DNA of 45,477 bases from Bacteroidales bacterium (lineage in GTDB: Bacteria > Bacteroidota > Bacteroidia > Bacteroidales > UBA3663). Shown here one piece after another: positions 1 to 9,500 of the stretch (position 1 is its first letter; every line of letters begins with the position of its first letter). The notes below the pieces were generated by a model. It was not told the DNA's origin, searched no databases, and saw only the letters and a program-made list of their open reading frames with translations. The position numbers were made by a program, and so were the translations under genes. The stretch is taken from the NCBI GenBank assembly GCA_017548545.1, contig JAFYZW010000108.1, positions 1 to 45,477 on the forward strand. The letters are read 5' to 3'.

Positions 1-443
1 ACAAGCCATTTTGGATGAGCCTTGAGTTCGGAAAGATTCAGCTGGTCGATGAGCTGGATAGTACCATAACCACCACGATTGCAGATAATGGCCTTGATGC
101 TCGGGTCGTTCAGCGCCCAACGGATATCACTCACACGTTCGCTGACCGTTCCAGCATAACGTCCATCGACCACCAAGCCGACATTTGGACCAATGACTGG
201 TTCCAATCCCCAACTGCGCAACAAGTCGGCAGTTTTCTCGACATTCTCCATAGGCGTATAATACGAAGGAGAGATCAGCGCCACCTTATCTCCGACTGCC
301 AGATAATCAGGTTTAGTGCAATTAAGGATCACCGTTCCTTCCGGATAAGTGATGATGTCATCATCCTCTTCACACGAAGTAAACACACTTGCGCATCCGA
401 TAGATAGTAGGGCAAAGAGTGCCCATAGTTTCAGTTGTTTCAT
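1..443 (-). CDS. S66 family peptidase lipoprotein (LD-carboxypeptidase/MccF-like), 3' end outside window
   Basis: Reading the minus strand from the ATG at 443 gives an open frame of 147 codons that runs off the left edge. The N-terminus is a lipoprotein signal (hydrophobic stretch, then SVFTSC with an acidic EEDDD run after the cysteine), so the protein is probably membrane anchored and exported. The mature part begins with the S66 pattern: P.YL..GDKVALISPS, WGLEPVIGPN, YAGTVSERVSDIRWALNDP and NRGGYG near residues 125-130. S66 enzymes cleave L,D- peptide bonds in peptidoglycan or act on microcin-type peptides; the catalytic Ser-Glu-His residues lie downstream and are not visible here. It follows the giant-protein gene by 97 nt, with a hairpin between. 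Family call is firm, substrate is not known. Confidence 0.85.
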   Translation of the reverse strand, partial: MKQLKLWALFALLSIGCASVFTSCEEDDDIITYPEGTVILNCTKPDYLAVGDKVALISPSYYTPMENVEKTADLLRSWGLEPVIGPNVGLVVDGRYAGTVSERVSDIRWALNDPSIKAIICNRGGYGTIQLIDQLNLSELKAHPKWL

Positions 444-481
444 TCTTCAATCAACTATTAGTAATTGTATTCAATCAATCA

Positions 482-513
482 CTTCAGGCTCATCCATACG
501 GACGAACCTGAAG
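482..513 (-). terminator. Hairpin between the giant-protein gene and the S66 gene
   Basis: A 14-bp stem with a 4-nt loop. On the minus-strand transcript every position pairs, two of them as G-U wobbles; on the plus strand the same two positions are mismatches. It lies 28 nt after the stop of the giant gene and 38 nt before the S66 start. There is no strong U-run on the minus side, so it may be an attenuator or mRNA-stabilising hairpin rather than a classical terminator. Confidence 0.55.
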
Positions 514-540
514 TTTTTTGAAGCGATAAGAAATGCCCGA

Positions 541-3500
541 TCAACGTTTTTCGACAGCTTTCTTGCCAATAGCTACCTTCTCGCCGTTATGGATGTAGAT
601 ACCTGGCGATTCAGGATAACCAATTAGGCGGAAGCCCTGTAGCGTGTACCATGCATCATCATCGGCATCGTCATCAGCATAGACACCGTCGATGGCTTCC
701 GGCAGATGCTGCAAATCGATAACATAGGGCGCCCAAGGATCTCCGATGTTATCATCGCTAACGAAGAACTGCGAGTCGTCGATCAAGACGATACGTCCAT
801 CAATGCACGAATAAATCTGCATCGGTTTGTTGCTGCCCTCACCAGTAATAATGAGGTAGTAGAGGCCGTTATAAGCACGAGTAGCACCTCGGCATTCTCC
901 ATCGATGAAGGCGGCCACTTCAGCGGTATCAACCACGGCTGAGCCATCAAGAAGCTGGATCACCATCGTCATATTGTCGGGATAAAGATGCTTATCAACA
1001 GGCGTGAAGATGGTTGGGTCGTCGTTTACGTGAGAAGATGACATCATGCGTGGTGCATTCATCATCGGGTTACTGAGTTTATATGTTGGATAAACGAACG
1101 ACTTGGTCTCTTTGACTGTACTAAAGTACATATAGCCGTGTCCGCTTTCGAGCGACTTAAGGTTGCCCTCCCAGCCAGTATTTCCGTAGATTGCGATGCC
1201 TGTCTGTGACTTGATACGGTCGCCACGCTCAGGATTGACACCAGCAAGTGCCTCATCGACGGACATGGTATAAAGCGGCGTGTAAGCAATCCAGGTCCAA
1301 TTCTCGTAGATAGTGACGGGTGCATCAGCAAGGTTGACCTGCCGGCCTTGTACGGTGAGCTGCGAAGGCAGCGTCTCGCTCTTGGGCGTTGGGGTAATCT
1401 TAACCTTGTACATCGTGTTGGCCTGCATGGTGAGCGGACCATCCCATTGGACGCCATTGCTCGAAGCGAAAGTCGAACCCTGGTCCTTTACAGTGAGTGC
1501 CCAGTACTTGAAGGCGCTGAACACCTGATCGGGATTCGAATCCTCAGGCTCAACACCCAACGCAATCCAGTTCCAATTCTGGTGCATGGGTACCTGTTGC
1601 TCGACCTTGCCACTCTTGCTCCAAATAGCGGGTTCGTCAAAATTGCCGATGAGTTCGTCGTGACTGAAGTGGATGTTGGTCTGTGTGCCGTCGGCGAGAG
1701 TCAGGTTGGCATCGATATAGGTCATACCTGTTGTCGCGTCATAGATGGCGAAAGTGACGGGCTTGTCCTGGTCAAGCACTTTGTAGTCATTACCATAGAT
1801 GCCGAGGGTGACGTATGCAGCACCTCGAACAGGTTCAGGCGAAGCCAATCCACGACACTCGCCATCGATGAAGGCTGCAACGATGCTCTCGTTGTTCTCC
1901 ATGAGAATGCCATCAATGCGTACCTGACCGATGATGGTCATCTGATGCTCGAAGGCCAGCGGATCGAAACTCCAACTGGGTTTTTCGCCACTCACCTTCA
2001 TCGTGATGCGAAGCGGCTCAAGTATTTGGAGATTACCCTGAAGGCCGATAGTTAAGTCATATTTGCCAACACGCACCAACGGATCAACGCGGAAGCGAAG
2101 AGTCTTGGTAGAGAGTGGAGCCACGTTGTCGTTGATCTCGCTCTCGACAAGGGTTAACCATTGTGGAAGATTTTCGACAGAATAGTACTCTATATTGCCG
2201 CTCTTGTTGACAATATTGACATCGAAGGTGAGGTCGTCGCCATATTGCTTTACGAGTCGGACGGAATCTTTCTCCCACTTAAGGTTATTCTGTTGCACGT
2301 ATGCAGACCAACGAATAGGTTGTGACGTGTTGCCATGCAAGTCGTGCACATCGGCCAATGTGATGTTGAGAGTAGTGCCTTCAATGTCGCGTGGAGTAAC
2401 TGTACTACCTTTGAGGTTGATGACTACCTTGCGTTCCGAAGCGACAGGTGTGGCAAGTAATGTGGATTCTTCTGGAGCGCTCTTAATCGGAGGCGTGTTT
2501 GTAGATGCACCAAACTGAGCGTCACCACCCAATCTTTCATTTGAGCCTGGAGCCATATTTTCGAACGTAAAGTTCTTGGTAAGATAACCACTGGCTTTAG
2601 ATTCCTTTTCGAACGGCAGATAAACCGCCAAGCCACGAGAATAAATCGAAGTGGTGTCGATGCAGTTGAACATATTCGAAAGAAGTCGTTTCTCGGAGAG
2701 CGATGCACGCCAGTAGCGTACTTCGTCGAGATAACCGATATATCCTTCACCAATCTTCATCACTGCACCTTCCACACGCGGCAACTCAGTTTCAGCAATG
2801 ACAGCGGTACGTTGACCATTGAAGTAGAAACTGGCTGCTTGACCACGTAACACATTGAGTGCGACATGGCTCCAACTACCGAAGTCAAATGTTACAAGTT
2901 CATTATAGTCAGCTACCATCTGTGATTTCTCTCCATAATCAAGCCAAAGGTTATGATCAGCATCAAAGTGTAGACGGAGTTTGTTGGAAGCTACAGTACC
3001 AGTCTCGAAGAGTGTGGCACCTTCAGAGGATACATTGTTAGGATAAATCCACATTTCAATGGCATAGCTATCGCCTATAGTTGTATTCAGTGACGCAATG
3101 TTGACCGTTAATCCCTCCGGAGACGTAAGATTAGCTGAATAGTTCTTGTTATCAATCAGCCAAGTATTGATTACATCGAAATCATGTGTATGGCGAGCAT
3201 CAGCGATCACGTAACCATGTCCTTCGTTCATAGGCCAGTAGTTAGTCAATCCATAGGTATACACATTCTTGGCCTGATATTTGGAATTGGCAGCTTCGTG
3301 TACGTCGCGGTAGATATTGAACAGACTTAGGTCGTGCATAGCACCGCTCATCAGGTCGCAATTGATATAGAGGTAATTGTCATCAGCATAATGAACAACC
3401 TGAGTGGTGATAGGATTAACCTTTTCATTGTCGAACAATTCAATCGTCACCTTATCATATTGCGCAAGCATCGAGAACGTCATGTCGCTCGACTTGTAGC

Positions 3501-6500
3501 TAATCACCATGTAGAGCCATTCATCAGTTGGTACGCTCTTGAGGCTCACATAGTCAGTACCAGCAATGGATGAATGAACGTGTCCGTCATTGTCGATACT
3601 TACAGCGAACATATTCTGACCCTTGCCATGCTGGAGGATAGTACCTGCCTGATCCCACTTCAGCCAGAAGTCGCACGAGAAGTCTCCATTAAGGAAGATG
3701 GGGTTGCGCGTACGATTAGCAGAAGTGTGTGGCGTGAATAGATAAGCCACCTCGTGATTGATCGGCTTGTCATTCAAGCGAGCTGTAACGATGACGTTTT
3801 TGTCGCCTACATAACCAGGCACAATGTCCTCGTTAAACTCGATACTCATGTCTTCGCCATAACCCAGAATTCCGTTAGCGGGAGTAGGTGTAGTGAGCGG
3901 ACGCGGACTAATGTTATCCTTGATGACAGTAACTTCATCACTGTATGCATAGACATCATCAGTGCCATATTTGGTCATTGTGAAGGCTCGGAAAGTATAT
4001 TTACCCTGAGGATAGCTGACATCGCTACGCATATCAATCCACTTCCGCAGGTAGCCGCGTTCGGGGACAATGTTATTAGCAATGTAAGCCGAGTCGAAGC
4101 GGCAGAATTCCGACCATGACGTACTGCCCTCAAACTTATATTGTACACCAACGTATTTCAAATTTGTGAAATTTCGATCGAAGTTGGCAATCTTCATCTC
4201 AATGCTATCTTCGCTGTTTGTGTTGATTAGTGGCTCATTGATAATGAGATCAACTGGTGACGAACTCGGCACAAAAGTGGCATTGAGCGTCACTTCATCA
4301 TAAATGGCTAATGGTTGGTAAGGTGATGCGAAGCGAATCTTCACACCCTTGTGATCTAGTTTGCTCTGATCGGTCTGAGATATGGTGATTGTCTTCAGCA
4401 CCGTTTCGTTCTTTGGAATGAGTACGGAGCGACCGTTCATAGGAACTCCATCCATATAGACCTGCAAACCATTATTATTGGTAGTCTCAGCAACAATAAG
4501 GTTATAGGTCATATCAAACGGCTGTTGAGTCTGATTGTTATTTGTCAGGTGTAGAGTCAGGTTTTGTTTCTGACCTGCTGGAATATCTGTGACAGTAAGC
4601 GTCTTAGCACTGTTTTGCCCATCAATGCTTATACGGATGTCGGGTTGCTCCATCTGCTGGGTACCATACGAGAGAATGTGCTTCTCATTGGGTTGGTAAT
4701 AAACCGCATATTCAGGCCCCTCATAGGGATTGTAGCTCTGGCCGCCCAGGATGCTGAACGAATCGCTCCAACCCTGCGGCGACCTGTAGATGTCAACCGA
4801 GAAGTCGGTGCCGCGGTTACCATCATTGAAGTCGTAGGCGAACTCAGCGTACGACTTTTCGTTTTCGTCGGGGTCTGATGAAATCTCTCCCCATTTGAAG
4901 CCATTCTCAATCTCAAAGCCCCAATCAGAGGTGAAACCTCCTCCAGACCATCCAGCCATATGATGACGGAAATTCGTATAGATACTTTCTTGTCCCGAAT
5001 AATCGTGCGTGGTGACATCGGTTGTATCATGACGCTCGGTGTAAGAGTAACTTGTGCCTCCATCGAATGAAATGTTCTTTCGATGATAGCTTGGTTTCTC
5101 GGATGCGATGGCCTTTACCTTGTCTTGCTCGTTCCACTTCAGGATATTTCTCCAGGATTTGACTTGCTCGTTGTAGTAGCCAACCTTGTCTTCGCTGGGG
5201 ACACCCTTCGCCTTTTTCCAGACGTAGGTACCGCTGTCGCCGTAGCATACATCATCGTCTTTCAGCCATGTGAGGTACATTGACTGCTGGGTGTTGTTGA
5301 CGTATGCCTCGCACTCCTCTCTCGTAGGCAGTTGTGTCAAAAGAGGATAACGCAGCTCCTTCCATTTGGGGATCATCACCTTCTCAATTTCATAGGCGGA
5401 ATAGTAGAAGAAGGTGTTCGCTTTAAGGGAAAGCATGGTGGCATCACGGCAATCAAGTTTGATGCTACCGTCAACCTGCCGATAGAATCCGAGATGGGTG
5501 CAGTCGCCCAGCTGGAAATTGTTCGAAACACCAATGAACACATCGCCCGCCGACCCTACATGGTAGATGTCGGTACCAGTAGAAATGGCCTCGGTGGCAG
5601 TGGTTGACCAAGTCTCTTCATGTTTATTGGTCAAAGTATGCTGATGCTTGCCCTTTAGGTCCCATTGAGTAGTTACGCTATACTTGGTAGTCAACATGAA
5701 GACAGGAGAACCTGCATTTGATTGAATACTAGTGCCCCATACGAGGTTGAAGACAACATTCTCACTTGAATTCCAAGCCCTTGTATGTGTCCTAATCTTT
5801 GTTGTCGTAGTTCCCGACTTCCAAGTGGTCTTCGATTTGGCACCGGGTGGGTCGCGAAGTACCATGAGTGGTTTGTCGGGGCCTTCGGTCACAAAGTTAT
5901 TGCCTTGTGACAGATCGCCGAGTACAATGCCAAATAAATCGTTCCATACGTAAGTGCGACCGTTTCGCTCAAACAAAGCACTCAGATTGCGAGTATAGGG
6001 AGCTGTGACATTGGGCGCACCTGCACCCCATGACCATTTCTGAACACCCTCGGCCGAGAGCTGGAGCTGATTCTTTTTCAGATCCACGATTTCTCCCACT
6101 TTCCTGTTGCCAGCAGAATCAGTGTTCAGGATCTTCCCGATGATCGTCTGTTCGTCACTCATCTCGTTGGCGATGGTGATCACTAAATCATTTAGGGGGA
6201 TAGTATCGGCAGTCATCGTGCCTCCGTCCTTGTTGACATAAGCCTCGAATCCACGAATGCCGAATGTATATCTTTCGTCCATCTGGAAGATTGGATATTT
6301 GAACCGGTAATCGATAGAACCGTTGGCTGTCTTCGTCCAAATGTCTTCGATATCGATGGTGCTATCGCCAGGAGCAATCTGATAGTTCAGGATCTCCTTC
6401 TCACCGAAGGCGCCATCCTCGTTACCTTCCTGCCATATCGTCAGTGTCGGCGTGGCATAATGGGTAAACACCTGCTTTGTATTATAGATATAATAGCTGA

Positions 6501-9500
6501 GCTTACCTCCGCCGCTACTGTCATCAACGAGCAAAGAGTCCTGCAGCTCCTTTTTCAGATTTGTCAGGTCAATTTCGGGCAAAGAAGAGAACTCGATGTC
6601 AGGATTACTGTCTATTTTTACACTCTTGGTAATATACTTGAGCGGTGGCAGCTTAGCGGAGAATTCGCCTGTAAGTGAGTCTGTACGGATATAGATGTAC
6701 CTAGACTTATTATCAATGCCCGCCCACGAATTGCTCTTGATTGACGTTGTGTCACTTTCGAACGTACGATTCTTGGTTGCCGATGTGATATGGTCATCCT
6801 GGCAGTTGAACGAGAACGACTCGTTGTTGAGCTTCAAGGTAATTGTTGCTATACCGATATTGTTTTTCGATGCACCGAATCCAACAGCCAAAGTGTCGTT
6901 GCGTTCGCCACCACCAACACGTCCTACAAAATTGACCAATGTGGAGTCGACGAAGTCGTAGGTCATAGCACGGTCAAAGTTGAAGGTACCTTCAAGTGGG
7001 AAACGTCCACCGTTAGCCATGGTATGGCCATCAAGTTTGGCCGTGACATAATGCTTTCCAATGGGCACAGAGATACTATAGAAGCCATCAGCATCGGTCT
7101 GTTCAGCCTTGCCGTCCTCGGACAGCAACTCTCCATCGACATAGAACATAATACCCTCAGCTGGAATGTTTGTACCAGCATAATAGATGTAACCTTCCAT
7201 CGGGAATGACGAGACATCCTCGAAGTTGACATTGTTGGCAGTAAGGCTTGTGGGACTAATAAACATCGACGACGAGTTGGGACTAAATTCATGGACGCCT
7301 AGTTCAGGCATGACCTTATAATTAGTGCCACCCTGTTGGAACGGAATACCACGAATGATGTAGTCACCCTCTGCATCGGTCATGCCGTAGAGTTTAAGAT
7401 GCTGTGGCACGATAGCCGAAGGTACGGCGTTGGCACCAACTATCGGATGATTCTGCAGATAAATACCATCCTGCTGGGTCACGTCGAATACGTAGTCACG
7501 AATGTTTATACCTTCATCAAGCGGCCAATAAAGCATGAGCCCTTCTTCTATGCCGCCGAGAATGCGGTTATAATTGTTGTCGATCTCTTTAGTTGAAAGA
7601 GCGCGATTCCAAAGGCGCACATCATCGACATTTCCCTTGAAGGCATTACCGGAAACGTGCTTCGAGCCACCCAAGCTAAAGGTAGCCGAACCGGGCTTTC
7701 GGCATGCCTGCCACGTGGCATCAGCTACGACAAGAGTGTCGCATAACAGAGTATCCTTGCCAACCGAGAAGATCCATGAGCTATCCTTGTAACGGGCTGT
7801 CACGTGTGTGAAATCGAAGTTATCGAGGGTCAGATTCTGGAACTCAGTTACTTTGTATTCTCTTGAATCCGGATGTGTAAGGTCAACAGCATAAAGACAA
7901 TAGATGTTGTCGTTATTATTGCTGGTCTTTGGCTGATGAACGGTGGCATCGACACTGTAATTAACAATATTGTTCACCTCACCCTCAATAAGCTGAGGAA
8001 CCACCTGAGAGAGTTCATTGGACGTCCAACCGTCTCCCAACGTAGAGGGTGTCAGGTCGGCAACAGCAATTGGCTGCCCCTGCTCTTTGCCCATCTTCTG
8101 GGTATAGTAGCAGTTGGTGAGCACATGGGCATTTCCAGACCTTGAGCGTGCGTAAGTGTAAAAACCTTCACTGACGGGAACGCTCTCTGGATTTACCAGA
8201 CAGTTGGTCAACTGGGCAGTACGATTGTCGTGTATCCAACCTATCATTCCAGCACAGTTAGTCAGGCCATCACCCTTGATGACACCGTCGAAGAGACAGG
8301 AATTGATATTGAGACTGGAGGCATTCGTCATGGAAAGAATACCGCCATGAGTGCCGTCGCCTGCAGCTCGACCTTCGATGGTCACCGACGACCAGCAACG
8401 CGTCAACGTTACCGTACCACTTACAATGCCACCAACAATGCCACCAGCAAATTTGGCATTGGTGCTAATTTTGCCCATTACGTGGAGATTCTGAACTGCA
8501 AAACCGTCTCCTACATAACTAAATGGTGCCGTACGATAACCGCCATCTCTATCCGTAGAGCTATGCACATAATAGTTGACTTTAAGCGTATGACCATTGC
8601 CCTCGAAGTGTCCTCTATAGCAATTAGCTTCGGTATCACCGATCATAGTCTGACATTCTTCCAGATCAACATCAGCCGTCATCACGGCATCGAGCGTAGT
8701 ACTACCACTATTTACCATTTGGGCAAATACTTCCCAATCGGCAGCTGTTGCGATGATGTAACGTCCCTCAGCATCGTAACCGTTGGTAATTTCAGCGGCA
8801 ATATCGAAAGTGGAGTTGTCACTGATGCGCTTCACTCCCAACTCAAGAGCATTGTTAAGGTTCAGGAAGGCCTGCTTTGACTCGCCACCCTCTATCATTG
8901 GCTTGACCCAAAGTTGCAAGGTAAGATCTTTCTTGCCATTGAGGTTGGATGCATACTTGGCGGAGTCGGCTATCCAGGTGAGGCCTTTGCCCTCACCGTC
9001 AATATAGCGCGAGAGGTACTGAGGCGAATCACTCACCTCGTCGGCAGACGATTTTACCAGGTTGACGCGAACGTCCCTTACTGCAGTGCCAGAACCGAAT
9101 GCGATGTGGCCGGTGATGGTACCACGTGCCTGAGAGAAGCCGGGGGCTATCTGTGCGTCGGTTTGAACAAACTGTTCGTCACATACAGCATTGAATGCTT
9201 CGACTGTGTATTCATAATACGAGCCTGCCGAAACGCGGTTGTCGGTGTATTGGTATTCCGACGCGGTACCATGAATCTCGTCAGTCAATAAAGTCCATTC
9301 CTCAGTGCCAATCGGACGGCGTAGTACCCGATAGTACGACTCGTTGGTCTTATCGGCTCGAGCCACCTTCCATTTCACGATGACGTTGCCTTCCTCGGTA
9401 CCTGTCGAAGCCGTTACCTCGCTGATGTAGCTGCCGGCGGGAAGGTTGCCTACCAGAATATTGGAAGCCAACTCCTTGCCGTTAATAGTGGTCAATACCT

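Noticed and set aside
8230..8880. 216-residue plus-strand frame inside the giant gene
   Set aside because: It lies antisense to a continuous 3535-codon frame and has no recognisable features.
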